Part shown: in pieces, positions 32,714 through 44,672 of the stretch
Numbering within the stretch: the first letter of the stretch is position 1
Layout of the letters: every line of letters begins with the position of its first letter
Source: Takakia lepidozioides
Taxonomy: Eukaryota; Streptophyta; Takakiopsida; Takakiales; Takakiaceae
DNA length: 64,000 nt
NCBI GenBank assembly: GCA_030704615.1
Contig: CM060731.1
Span: forward strand, 19,344,001 to 19,408,000
Direction: 5' to 3'
Notes under the pieces: generated by a model
Seen by the model: the letters and a program-made list of their open reading frames with translations, nothing else
The model's database searches: none
Told to the model about the DNA's origin: nothing
Program-made: the position numbers and the translations under genes

Positions 32714-34479
32714 TTCAAACCTGCATCCCTGCCGCCTGCCACTTGCCACTTGCCAGCAGCCGCGAACGTGCGCACCGTTCTCCTGGCACGTTGTCGATCG
32801 TGTCTTGTACTGCGGCGCGTTTCTTGCATGTTCAGAAGCGTGTCCTTTGTACTGTATAGGGCATGGACATGGAAGCAAAACCCGATGATATACTGATCAC
32901 GGAAAGTCCGCTTATATAGCCTCTTCGACAATGTTTGCAAACAGCAAAACCAAGTCCTTTCAACAGGAATGATCTCCTTTGGAAGAGTGAGACGCAATAT
33001 GGGTTTATGGGTGTGCGAGTGAATGTTGAAAAGGCCTGCATACCTTGGGATAGAGTTGGTGACTTCGTCCTGGGAGAGGAGAGTTTGGAGGACTACCCCA
33101 CTCAGTTTTGGGTGAATGTCCATTCTAAAGTGGAACCCGGCTTGCGAAAAGCACCCAGAGCCAACACATTTCTGTCCAGTATTATGTGTGCACCATCCTC
33201 AGTCCTTTTGACGTTTCATTGCATGTCTATTGCCATTTTTTGTTTCACGAGTTCTCTGATTTTATGCTTCCTCAAGTCGTTGGATATCGATTTTAGAATT
33301 TTCTGTCCATGTATCAATGCTGCTACGGTCCTGATGACAAGCGCACCAACAAGGCAATAGTGGAGGATCCAAAACAGAAGCGTGGAGGACCTCTTGTGGG
33401 TGCTGGAACATCTTGCCCTCATAAAGGCCCAAGGAGAAAGAAGTCGGAGTATGGAGAGTCTTACAAACGTGGTTGCCAATGCTGTTTCAAGGTCCAGCAA
33501 TGCTATCTCGCCCCTGACATCTGTGTCCTCACGTACTACAACAAGATGGAGCATACAGATGCACAAGGGAAACCCTCGCATGGGAAGTCCGCAGAGTTCA
33601 GGAACACCCGCCACGCCTATGCACCATACATTAGCGAGGAGTTGAAAGCCTGGGTCGTCGAGTGTTTGTGCCGAGGCCTATCGGTCGCCCAAATCATGAT
33701 GGAGCATAAAGAGCACGTGATGAACAACACCGGCTTGGGCGATGCATGGACCCGCGATGATTTCTTGTTGGAGCAAGATGTTCGAAACCTTGCCGAGAAA
33801 CGTGCGTGACAAACCTTCAAAAAGCTCGCCAATGATGCAGAAAGTGTGCGCATGTGGAGAGACCAGAATCCTGCATCCATTTTTTTCTATCAAGAGGAGA
33901 AATTAGAGTCAACATTCGAGCATTTTGATGGAGATTTGACATTCACTATTGGCATACAGACTCCGTGGCAGAAACGACGAATGCTGGAACTAGGACATGA
34001 CCATATCGTTGCATGTGATGCAACCTTTGGGACAAATCATGACAAGATACTATTCGAATGATTCCATGGACTTGTACGAGCATGATAGCATAGTACCATG
34101 CAACATTCACATAATATTTGGTGTGCTGACCCTTTCTGTATGTTTAGGGTTGTGTACGTTGCGGAAGACCGAGAGGCAGACCCATTGTGAACCGCTACAG
34201 ACCTCATCACTCTTATGAAGTCTTCTCGTGCAGAACTGAGCGGAATTTGCATGCTCTGACCATCTTACATTGTGCATTCCAACAGTTCCCATTGTACACG
34301 TTGATGGTCTTCGACGAGTGGTTGAACGGTATACCAATTGCCTATATCCTATCCGCAAGGAATCGGACAAGAGACCTGGTTCCGTGGATGAGAGCCTTGC
34401 GCGATTCACTCCTCGCAGATTTGCCGAGCTGGCGACCCAATGCCTTCATTGTGGACGATGCCGAAGCATAAATCAACGT

Positions 34480-34930
34480 TATTCGGTAAGTCTGTTGGTC
34501 CACAGCACCGGTCCATTGTCGAGGTCCACTGCAGCAGTCCATTGCTACAGTCCACCGGCAGACTCCTATGGCAAAACCCGATGGCAATTCGCTGGGCAAA
34601 TCCACTGGTAGTCCGCTGTCAAGTCCGGTCATCAGTCCCCTGGCAAGTCCGCTGGCAGTCCCACTCGGCAGTCCCTGGCAAGTCCGCTCGGCAGTCCGCT
34701 GTGGCAGTCCAATGGGGCAGTCCGCTGATGCAGTCCGCTGCCCCAGTCCTAGCTAGGGGAAGTCCACTGGGTAGTCCAATGGGGTTATTCCAGCACATCA
34801 ACGTCATGGCATTGTACTGTCCACTGGGCGAATCCAGTGGCTCTGCCCGCTTGATACAGGTCGCTGTTACAGTCCACTCCGGTAGTCCACCATTGCAGTC
34901 CGATCCCAAGACTCTAATGTGTACCATGTG
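34480..34930. repeat. CAGTCCGCTGG-type array inside the transposase intron
   Basis: Words such as cagtccgctg, gcaagtccgctggcagtcc and cagtccaatgggg recur every 10-25 bp. Coding resumes at about 34968 with HVRKAWVKQSC, so the array sits in what must be an intron or an insertion in the transposase. Confidence 0.8.
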
Positions 34931-36149
34931 TGTTGTGTAGAATTGTTTTTGAAGGAGTACTCATTTTCCTTGCCTTTGGCATGTCCGCAAGGCATGGGTG
35001 AAGCAATCATGCAAGAAAACGAAGGATCCGGTGACCGTTGTAAACTTGTTGAAGGATATGGGAGACCTCATGTACTGTAGAGGGGGACCACGCAACGAGA
35101 AAAGAGCGCTTCGGTGGGTTGCAAGGAGAATCCGTCGTATGAGGTCAAAATACCCAAAATGACATGAATTTCTTGACTATATCGAACAGTACTGGAAGCC
35201 CAAAATAGCAATGTGGTGTACAGCAGCCCGCCATGTCCTCATGCGAGCCAAGACACAAACGCAAGCATTGAGGCATACCATGGAAATCTGAAGGCAAGAC
35301 TTGTCATGGGGAAAGGCAAGATGAGTGGTCGTAGAGTGGACTGGCTTATATGGGAACTCACTGGCCGTGTGCTAACACACTACTGGTACGCAATCCATTT
35401 GAAGACCCACGGGTTCATAAGAAATGACAAACACGAAAAGTACATATCCAGTTCTATACTTGCGGCACGAGACATTCCTGCTGAGAGTGTTACTCTTCCC
35501 TTGGGTCCTGGTGAACCAGCCTACGTTCTCAGCAGCAACCACCCCGGCACAACATACATTGTTTACAATCCTGATTGCGATTGGGGTTGTTGCACGTGCC
35601 CATGGGCAATGAAGGGAAACTTATGCAAGCATCAGGTCCGTGTCCTGAAGATGCTTCACCCTGACCTGCAGGATGGCCTCCTTGTGCGCGCTTGTGGCAC
35701 AGCGCTGGGAACCATTCATGGAGGATTACCTAACTTGCTCTTGGGCAATGGTGCCGGCGGCAACGACGAATCCAATCAGTTCATGGAAAGACATCCTCCG
35801 GACGACTTCCCCTACGACGAGGCACCTCTGGAGGTCTCAGCCTCATTGGAACAAGAATTCGCGGACATACTTTGCATTGTAGGTGATGACAAATACCTGG
35901 AGGCACATGCCCGATCTGCTCTTCATATGTGCAGAGGGCAGCTCGTTGATATCCTGGCGAAAAGTGCGGCTGGAATGTTGCACCCTGCGGCAGCGAAGGC
36001 TTTCCGTCCTCTGAACGACAACAACAACATGTCTCTGAAAAGGAGACGAGATTTCGTGGAGGCCTGGAAAACCCGGCCTAGGGTTTTGCGGAGAACCAGC
36101 AAGAGGGTGTCTGCACCTGCACTGCAGCACATATATACTCGAAAATTGC

Positions 36150-36340
36150 AAGGTTTCAGGTCGTGTAGATGTCACGAAGAAGACAATATAAGTCTGCAAT
36201 GCCTCGAAAAGAGACAAGGTTTCACGTCGTGTAGGTGTCACGGAGAAGACAATATAAGTCTGCAATTCCTCGAAAAGAGACAAGGTTTCATGTCGTGTAG
36301 GTGTCACGAAGAAGACAATATAAGTCTGCAATTCTTCTGG
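36150..36340 (+). repeat. Three in-frame 66-bp repeats at the transposase C-terminus
   Basis: Each unit starts caaggtttca and encodes 22 residues beginning QGF.SCRCHEEDNISLQ (second unit CHGED). The last unit ends in a stop at about 36344. The frame is open across all three, unlike the decayed DDE core. Confidence 0.9.
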
Positions 36341-36345
36341 TAGCA

Positions 36346-36868
36346 TTGTCCCTTTCTGAAATACAAGTCCGCAATGGACTAATGCAGTCTCCCAACGGAC
36401 TCCTCCAGTCTCCCAACTGACTCCCACACAGTCTCCCAAGCATAGTCTCCCAACGGACTCACGCACAGTCTCCCAACGGAGTCACAGTCAACAGACTGCG
36501 AGCGCCAGTAAGCCAGTCTGCTGGTCAGTCTGCTACCCACTCCAAAAGTCTGCTCACCACACTTCCACCTCATCCCTGCAACTTATGCCAATCCAGCGTC
36601 CCAGCGGACTCATGGACATGGTGCCTCCCAGACTAGGTACCAGACCCAGCAGTCCTAGCCTCGGCAGCGTACTGCTCGCACATTCAAGCTCAGCAGACTC
36701 GGGTGCACAGTGCATGGAAAAATTGACACCATTGAGTTTAGTGACAACATTACAAAACATGCCAGCACCCACAGTACACAAAAGTGCTCATCACCACTGG
36801 AATAGTAAGCGAAAAGACTCGCATTTTTTATTTCGGTACATAGACTTCACATGACAAGTACATCATAC
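36346..36868. other. Space between convergent MULE B genes
   Basis: Contains repeated cagtctcccaacggactc words (about 36385-36490) and further CAGTCTGCTG-type sequence. No gene. Confidence 0.5.
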
Positions 36869-39800
36869 TCATGAGAGCAGTTTCTCTACATTGTCCAACC
36901 CCCGCACGATATACTGGGCACACTGCATTCGCTGCCCAAGTGCAAACTTGAAAGTAAACCAGTCCTTCGTGAAAGGTGTTCCTCTCTCTGGCTTTGCAGT
37001 CTTGGAGACATTTGCTCTGACTTTTACCCACTCATAAAACACTTGAATGAATGACATGACATAAAAGCCACACTCCCAGCTGAATGGTTGCTGGGGCACA
37101 TCAGGCGCGTGAAACTGAAATGCTTGGACAATCTCATGCCACTCTGGTGAGTCCATCGAGTACCCTAAGCACTGCGCATGAAGCTTCCGAATCCACCTTA
37201 GAACAAAGGGACATTTATATAAGTCCCTGATAGAGTTCAGGTGTGTGTAACAGCCCTTGCGGAGGTCGATGATACAAACACTCCAGTGCCCCCTGCAATG
37301 GTATCAAACAACATGGCGTCATTGCACAATCATGATGGGCAGACTCAGCAGACTGACACTCAGCAGACCGACCACTCAGCAGACTCAGCACTCAGCAGAC
37401 TCAATCTTCAAACCCAGTCCACTGCACAAATACAGAGGTCAACTTAATCGCTTAGAGTCAAGAGGACACTGCGAAACCAGACTATGACTCAGGAGACAGT
37501 CTCAACAGACTCAGAAGAGTTCTTACTCGTCCCCAATTGGCACCAAAATGAAATCGCACTCTTTCAAGTCCTTGCCCAGTCGTTCAGTGCTGAGGCAACC
37601 TTTCAAGACCTCCAGAAGGCTTTCATGTTGCCCCACCCCCAATGACTTCAACACCGTCCACGTCGACGTTGGAAGAACATCAATAGTGTTGGTGAACGCA
37701 GCCTCAACCGACTTCTCATAGAATCGACACCACAGCTCCATGAGTCTATCTGTGCACTCCGACTCAACCTTCTGGACCACCTTTATGTCATCCGGCGACA
37801 GTCCGCATTCAAACTGTGGGTCCCCTTCAAAAAACATCAGCATGGAATTACCCTGTGCAGAGCATGTGCTTTGCCAAAACCGAGCACCCATCCTGCACAG
37901 AGCAGACCATCCTTCGGGAAGCCTCATGTACTGAACAGACTGACGTCAACATGGTACCAAACACTCTACAGGCTGAACAATTCATCAACTGACAAGACTA
38001 ACCACAACAGACAATGATGAAACCAGCAGCAGACTGACCAGCGTGCAGACTGACCACAACAGAGCGCAAAGCACTTAACGACAAAGACAGACGAGGAGAC
38101 TGAGCACAATACTCACCTGTGCTGCTCCAGGAAACGACCCACATCTTTGTCCATGTCCAAGGCCAGCTTGCGGTTCTTGTTCATAAAGACGCCAGACTTA
38201 TGAGAGTGCAGCTATTAATACTACAACACCACCGATATCAAAGTGAAGTACACGTTTGAAATGAGCTATGAAAACGATAGTCCGCTTCTTGGCTTTGCCT
38301 CTCCCTTGGGAAGCAGGGACAGCTGTAGGCGGGCTGGATAGAGCAGACAAACGCAGCGCTGCCGCCTACTTCGCAACAGAGGCTGGTCAGCAGGTTTGTT
38401 TACACTTGCTGGACCTGTCTTTGCAGCTTCGTGGGTCGCATGCGTAGAACTAACCCGCGCATCGGGGGGCGTGCTCACCCCCACACCTTTCTTGGTTGTC
38501 GATCCCACGTTTGCAGCATGGGCGGAAGATGTCATGTCCTCAGAAGTAGACAGTCTGCCGACGGAAGGACGAACATCCTGTGAGAATACCGAGCAAAATG
38601 TCGAATTAGCCCAATTTCACAATGTGCTAAAACATAAACAACAGTGCTGAAAGAGGAAATGGCACAACCTGCCCAAGGGGTGAGGGAGCAGACTCCATGT
38701 AATCCAGCGCTATACCAGACGGTGTCTGCGCCGCATGTGGTTCCTTGTCAGTGTGCCTGCCAGCATGTTCAGTCTGTTGCTCAATGTGGGCAGTCTGCTC
38801 GGCCGCCGGTTCTTCGTCAGTCCTTTCGTCTGTGAACTGTGCAGTCTGCTGGCAACTCTGCGGTTCAGTCTCTTCCTCAATGTGGGCAATGTGCTCGGTG
38901 GCAGGTTGGTCGTCAGTCCTTCCCTTTGTGAAGTGTGCAGTGTGCTGGTCAGGCCGTGCAATCTGAACTGTGCAGTCAAGCTGAGCTGTGCAGTCTGCCG
39001 CTCCGAGCCATCCTGGTCAGTCCTTCCATCTGTGACCTGTGCAGTCTGCTGGTTAGTCTGCGGTTCAGTCTGCTCATCAATGAAGACAGTATGCTGCCTC
39101 GCCACAGGTTGCTCGGCAGTCCTTCCATGTGTCCACTGTTCAGTGTGCTGGTCAGTCTGGTGGACAGCCGGCTGGGTGTTCGGATCTCCATGGACTTGGG
39201 AAACATCAAGAACATGTATGGAAGACCCACCGGCAATTGCTTCCTCAGACTCTTCTGTAAGATCTATGATACAGTTTTGCGTTCCCAGATTGAGTTCGGT
39301 CATCACGTAAGACTCATCTATGGCTTTCGCCACTGAGCGCACGAAAACGGGACTAACCTGGAAGGTCATAGAAGGCAGGCCACGGGGAGCTGGATAAGAA
39401 TGCTTTACCGGTGACCTGATGACGTCGTCAGTGAATGTGCTTGGGGGAAAAGTGGACTCGGTCAAAACACTCATACTGGCAGATCCAAAAACATGTTGTT
39501 GGGAACTCAGCAGAAATTCGTCCACAGGGTCCCGGTGAGGCCAGTGCATCCGAGTCTGTTGCACAATCCAGGGAACAGACTGGCTGTTAGTCTCCTGGAT
39601 AGTCTGCTCGGCCATCTGCTGAGTGGGTTCACCAGTGTGCTGCACAGCCTGCTGAGGGCAATTTGCTGGCTGGATTCGTCGGTCTGCTGAGGGGCAATCT
39701 TCTAGCTGGATTCGTCGGTCTGCTGCACGGTCTGCTGAGGGGCAATCTGCTGGCTGGATTCGTCGGTCTGCTGCACGGTCTGCTGTACAGTTTGCTGAGG

Positions 39801-42661
39801 GGCAGTCTGGTGGCCATGTTCGCTGGTCTGCTGCACAGTCGGCTGAGGGGCAGTCTGCTGGCCGGTCTATTCTCCGGTCTGCTGCAAAGTCTACAAAGTT
39901 CGCTGCCCGCTCAAAACTGTTTGCACATACTGAGTATGTGTGTGCGGGGCAGTCTGCTGGGAGTGATCCGGCCTATTACCCGGGACGGTCTGGTGCACAT
40001 GCTCGGTTCCAGCACTTGGGCAGTCTGCCCACATGTGTCGTGGGAAATATGTTGTTCGACATTCTTGTGGCCAGTCTGCTGGACAGTCTCCCGAACTCCT
40101 TGTAAAGCCAGGACAAGGTCCCTTGCACCTCTGGCAAAAGAGTCGAAAACAACCTGCACTTGCTTGTCTCCCAGATCAACTCGCCCTGCAACACATGTTT
40201 ATGCAAATGTGAACTTGTAAAAAAGTTGGCAAAAGAAATTGAGCTGAAACACGAAAGTTGCCCATAACATTTTACCTTCCAAGAGATTTCCGACGAGGCC
40301 AATGTCCTTGATTTGCCGGCACAGGCATGCTCCATCGAGATGAGCAATGGCGCCGATGCGGTCTTCAGTTGGATCCCACACCACAGGACTTTGAAGACAT
40401 TGGGATTTTGCAAAACAATGTCAATACTGCTCGCTCCATCACCAATGCAAACCAGTGCAATGCGTCATCCACCACAAACTTCTGTGAATGGTCTGTTCCA
40501 TGGAGTAAGTCCATCCTCAAACTATGCAGATCCTTCATCAACTTGTTGTATGAGCGAAAATTGCCAAATTGCATCCATCTGTGTTGTAGGAAGGAAGCTG
40601 CCATGCGCTCAAAGTCCTCCTCAGTCAATCCGAACAAGTGCTTTCTTCGCACCCCAAAGGTTGGATGTGCCATAGGCATATGTCTGAGGTCTTCAGGCCG
40701 TGGGTCATCCATGAGAATCAGCTGCACAAGTAGAGGCGGCGCATTTTGGTCGCTTGTGGCTTCAATGGCAACAGCAGAGGCGGCTTCTAGAACATGGTTG
40801 GCTTCCTCAATAGAAAACTCCATGGAATAATGAAAGGGTACAAATGACCACGGCGGTCCGCAACAATCCGGTGGAGCTCATTATGCCAATCCAAATGGGG
40901 ATTAATTTCTCCCACCCTAAGCCGGGGAAGTGTGAGGTCTTCAGCTCCGGGTCGAATTACCGGTGATGGCGATCGCCAAACTGCAAAAAACGTCGTGCTA
41001 TGTGAGAGAAAGGCAGTCTGCTGGTCCGTAGTCTGTTGGATGACAGGACTTCCCATTGGCATGGGCTGCATGATGGGCTCCTGGAGAGGAGTCTGCAGGA
41101 TGACAGGCTGCTCGTTGGGAGTCTGCTCCGTTGGAGTCTGCTGGATGATGGCCTGCTGAATGGGAGTCTGCTGGATGGCAGACTCGGCTGTCCCAAACGC
41201 ATTCCCCCCGACGCGTCTTGAATATGTAATGCCGCTATAGCAGCAGATGACCCAGGATACTTCAATAATATGTACTCTCGCACGCGGTCCACTTCCGCAC
41301 GCACTGCAGTCGCTTGTAAAGGAGCATCATTGCTAGGTATCCGCCAAGCCTGAATGGCCCTACGAATAGAAACACGTTCATCCTGGTACACGGCAGAGAA
41401 CTTCGACGTCAGGAACATGGACGTGGACTCTATATTCACCTCATGCAGCGGACTGGACTCACAGACCAGCAGACTGTAACGTGCGTACGTAGGGTGGAGG
41501 CAACTAGTAGACTATACCAGTGGACTGGACCAGCGGACTGACAAACGGACTCAGTAAGTAATGCAGCGATATAAAACAGACTAACTGACGAGCGGAGTGA
41601 GCCAGCGGACTGAGGAGAGAACGCAGCGGACTGACCAGACTGAATAGGCAACGTGACCCCGATGATGGACTCAAACAGCACAAAGAACAGACTGGGCGGT
41701 CAGACTGACCATTACCTCCTCTACTTCATCATCGTCATCTTCATCTTCAAAGCTGTTCAACCAGTTCTGTTCCGCCTGTCGGATGAATGTGCGTAGCAGA
41801 CCTGACTGGGCAACTCTGTAGAAATAACGGAAGAAGTCTGGATCCCCAATTGGTGGGCACTCTGGTGGGAAAAGCCCAAAGTCAACGAGGCGCAATGTGC
41901 CAGGGCAGACTGGCCCTTCAGTGCTCTGTTGAGTTTTTGGTTTTGACCCTAAACCGATGGCATGGGTCGCAATATTTGTGTGAGTCTGCTGCCGAGTCTG
42001 GTCAGGCAAGTCAATGTCCACTGGACTTGTCACCCCTTCCAGGCCCTGAGCAGATTCATTTTCAGTATCAGTACTGATGGTGTGGGTCTGCCGCCCAGGA
42101 CGGGGTTCAGTCTGTTGCGTGGATTTTGCCCTTGCCTCGCGAGCAGACCTTGCAGCCTTCTCCTTTTTTTGCCTCTCCTTTTTTTGGGCCCCATCACTCA
42201 GTTTACGTTTTCTGGGAGCGTCCGGCGTTCCCTGCACTTGCAAATCCTCCATTGACGGGCCACAACAATGGACGCCATACAGTGCGCGCACTTCGTCTAA
42301 TTCCAAAGTGCGGGGGTCAAGCACTGATCCGCGCAAGCGCATTGTGGCCTCTTTGACAATCGACATTTCTTTCAGTATCGGCCAAGGCTTGAAATCCCGT
42401 GGAATCATTGCAACAGTCTCCTTGCAACCCGTGTCAACACAATGCCGATTTAGTTGGATTTTGTCCTTGATACCTCTTCACAGAAGGGACAGAAGACTGC
42501 CAATTTGAGTTTTTGGGCTTCCGGGCGCGGAGGTCTACAAATGCTTCCACTATTTTATGATCAAACTCGTCTGGTGAGTACCAGTACCGCTCCTTCTTCA
42601 GTCTGGTTTGGTGCACAAAATCCAACCAGTCCGCTCCACCCTTTTCACAAGCATCCTCCAT
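36869..42661 (-). CDS. MULE-borne Ulp1/C48-type SUMO-protease-like gene with SUMO-interacting motif
   Basis: C48 cysteine peptidases process SUMO or remove it from proteins. The last two exons are clear. Exon to 37527 ends in DFILVPIGDE, donor ga|gtaaga. The final exon 37292-36869 starts after ttgcag and reads in phase GHWSVCIIDLRKG ... APDVPQQPFSWECGFYVMSF, stopping after NVEKLLS. This supplies the family's catalytic His (HW), Asp (IID), Gln (PQQ) and Cys (WECG). Upstream minus-strand blocks match copy A: start MEDACEKGGADWLDFVHQTR at 42661, an acidic block near 41750, Gln/Thr repeats, the VLWCG block near 40390, the SIM CIIDLTEESEEA at about 39273-39238 and the Lys-rich block near 38500. 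The zinc-finger-like part near 42500 is damaged, and about 85 bp at 38186-38272 are unrelated to copy A, so the full protein is probably not made. Ulp1-like genes are known in some MULEs (Kaonashi-type). Exact exon limits are unresolved. Confidence 0.78.
37293..37526 (-). repeat. Intron of the C48 gene made of CAGTCTGCTGAG motifs
   Basis: Between donor gtaaga and acceptor ttgcag, the minus strand repeats gtctgctgagt several times. The splice joins codon GAG in phase, so this is a real intron colonised by the element's motif. Confidence 0.75.
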
Positions 42662-44359
42662 CGCTGCAGAATGAAACGAAGGTGCAAGGACAATGAGTGA
42701 CAGAGCGACAGATAGAAGTCCTATGAAAAGACTCACCCTAAGCAAGAAGATGACACATAATGGAATGGAAACACCGCAGCAAGTGAGAACCTCACCGAAC
42801 CGATGAACTTCGAGTTGTTACGAAGGCGAGCGTGTTTGCGACGCTTCGCGGCTCACCGCGACTCTCCACACCTGGGGAAGAACGGTCGTCTTTCGTTACG
42901 ATGATGGAAACGCAAAGAGGAAAACAAAGCAGTGCAAAACTGTGCGAAGAAACAGGCGTGAAGAGAATGAAGAAAGTAGAAGTAGAAGTAGAAGGGGGAA
43001 AGCGGGCATGGCACTGCCAACGTGGCGCGATTTCACAGGCGCCAACTATCCGCCGTCATCGCATTGAATACGTCCACCGAACGAACGCATCGTACTAAAT
43101 TCATCCACGCTCCTCGCAAGTGCAGCAGACTCATTTCCCATCGGGCCGACAGTCCACCGGACCGCCAGTCCAACGGACTATTCGCTTTGCTGAGGCGAAG
43201 CGGCTTCATATTGGAGGCACTTCCCTGCCAGCGGAATGAAGACAAAAGAGAGTAAGGGGAGAACATGAAAGTCAAACACACCCATTGCGAGTAGACTCGC
43301 GGCACAACAGACTGATGAATGCACAGTCCAACAGATTGATATCCATAGAGGAGAACTGTCCAGCAGACGGATGTTTCGCCAGACTGGCGGGAGAACAAGC
43401 CAAAAGACTAATCGGAGGAAAAATAAGAAGTCAAACAGACTTAGTGCAACATACTTCCGACACAACAGACTGACAAATTCACAAGTGCAACAGACTGATA
43501 TCCCAACAGACGGACTTCCAGCAGACCGCCTCCAAACTGACTGTTATGTACGCGATAAGGGGAATATCCGGAGCACTAACGGGCCAGCGGACCCACTGTG
43601 AACAGACTCGCGACACAATGGACCTCAAACATCCACGCGCATTTGCAGATGCAATTGTCTCAGACATCTCCTGTCGTGGCTCAGACATCTGCATTCAGCA
43701 GGTGCGTGTGGATGTTTGAGGACCTTACGACTGGATGGTGTTCCGTGATGACTCGAATTGTTTTTTTGTGCTGCCATCCCTTATATAATACCATGTGGAT
43801 CCATCACAAAGCTGGGTTTCTTCAGATTCTCCACCCTTTTCCACAACTTATGCACGACGGATGCAAGCCGTTATACTTGGTTATATAAACAGTCCCATCG
43901 TCCGATACGAAATCTGCAATACACGCCCCTATGTGCATACGCTTCCACCATTTTCGCGCCCATGTTACCCATGGGTTCCTTTAACGAACTAAACTTGTGA
44001 AGGCTCTCATGAGGGATGCAGTACAAAGGGGCTAAACGTATCATGACGGATCACAAGCAGAGGACGTTATCGACGACAGATGTCCGCATTTTCCATATTT
44101 ATGACATAGAACCAAACCATAAAACGAAGGTTCCCGAAAGCACAACAAGAAGGCAAAAATAGTGGAAGCATATGCACGATGGTGGCTGTAGTGCCGAGAC
44201 AGTCCTCTCATGTTCAAGCACACGCTTCATCATCATCATGAACATCGCGCGCAAAAGAGGAACAGTCGCGTGCATGGAAACGTCTACCGCAACATCAGAC
44301 AACAAACAGCCGTCAAAAGAGAGCGGCCGGGATTTGGTGGGAAGATCATTGCCATTTTC
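42662..44359. other. MULE B right subterminal region
   Basis: Matches copy A 17839-19709: cagactg arrays at about 43120-43620, then a conserved block at about 43690-44345 with a minus-strand frame reading ADFVSDDGTVYITKYNGLHP. It is somewhat shorter than in A because part of the repeat array is missing. Confidence 0.6.
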
Positions 44360-44609
44360 GCAGCCCTAAAATGGAGGGTTCGGATGGGTTATGGGAATGG
44401 ACGGTGGCGATCCTGCGCTGTCAGCGGACTGGATGGCAGGGGACTGGCGGGCAGACTGGCGGACTGGCAGACTGGAGGGCAGCGGACTCGTGGGCGGGGG
44501 ACTGGCCGCGCGGCGGACGGGGTGCTGGGGAGCCGGGCGTCCGTACGCGGGGCCCACCGGCCACATCGCACGTGCCCATTGAAGACCCTATTATCTTAAA
44601 ATGAGAGGC
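44360..44609. repeat. MULE B right terminal inverted repeat (shortened)
   Basis: Complement of the left TIR ends. The CAGCGGACTGG middle is contracted to a few units. Confidence 0.85.
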
Positions 44610-44672
44610 AGAGTTTCAATTTTGCATTGAGAAATTAAAATTAAGTAGTAGTTTCGGGAGTGAGAGTTTCGT
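44610..44672. repeat. 53-bp repeat unit to the right of MULE B
   Basis: agagtttcaattttgcattg followed by agaaattaaaattaagtagtag matches the array at 21574-21716. It is the continuation of the array that the Gypsy element and MULE B interrupted. Confidence 0.88.

Larger units (their letters stand above)
32935..36345 (+). pseudogene. MULE (MURA-type) transposase, broken
   Basis: The transposase cuts and pastes the element at its TIRs. The N-terminal part reads WKSETQYGFMGVRVNVEKAC. It is followed at about 33310-33580 by a Cys/His zinc finger (GCQCCFKVQQCYLAPDICVL ... HTDAQGKPSHG) of the WRKY-GCM1/FLYWCH style common in MULEs. The DDE core shows HDHIVACDATFGTNHDK (first Asp, about 34010), FPLYTLMVFDEWLNGIPIAY (about 34290), AFIVDDAEA (second Asp, about 34450) and TNASIEAYHGNLK (Glu, about 35262). 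A SWIM finger (CCTCPWAMKGNLCKH) is at about 35590-35630. Breaks: a TGA at about 33807, unrelated sequence at about 34050-34285, a TGA at about 35161 and a frameshift near 35245. An intron of about 34480-34965 is packed with CAGTCCGCTGG motifs. The C-terminus has three 22-residue repeats. Confidence 0.88.
32339..44609. mobile_element. MULE copy B, 12.3-kb Mutator-like element with transposase and Ulp1-type gene
   Basis: Starts gcctctcattta and ends taaaatgagaggc. It is flanked by the perfect 9-bp duplication agagtttca (32330-32338 and 44610-44618). The TIRs are about 32339-32713 and 44360-44609, the right one shortened in its repeat-rich middle. It carries a plus-strand transposase (about 32.9-36.3 kb, broken) and a convergent minus-strand gene ending in a C48 protease domain. 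It is collinear with copy A apart from the block A has lost, so B resembles the autonomous parent. Confidence 0.93.
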
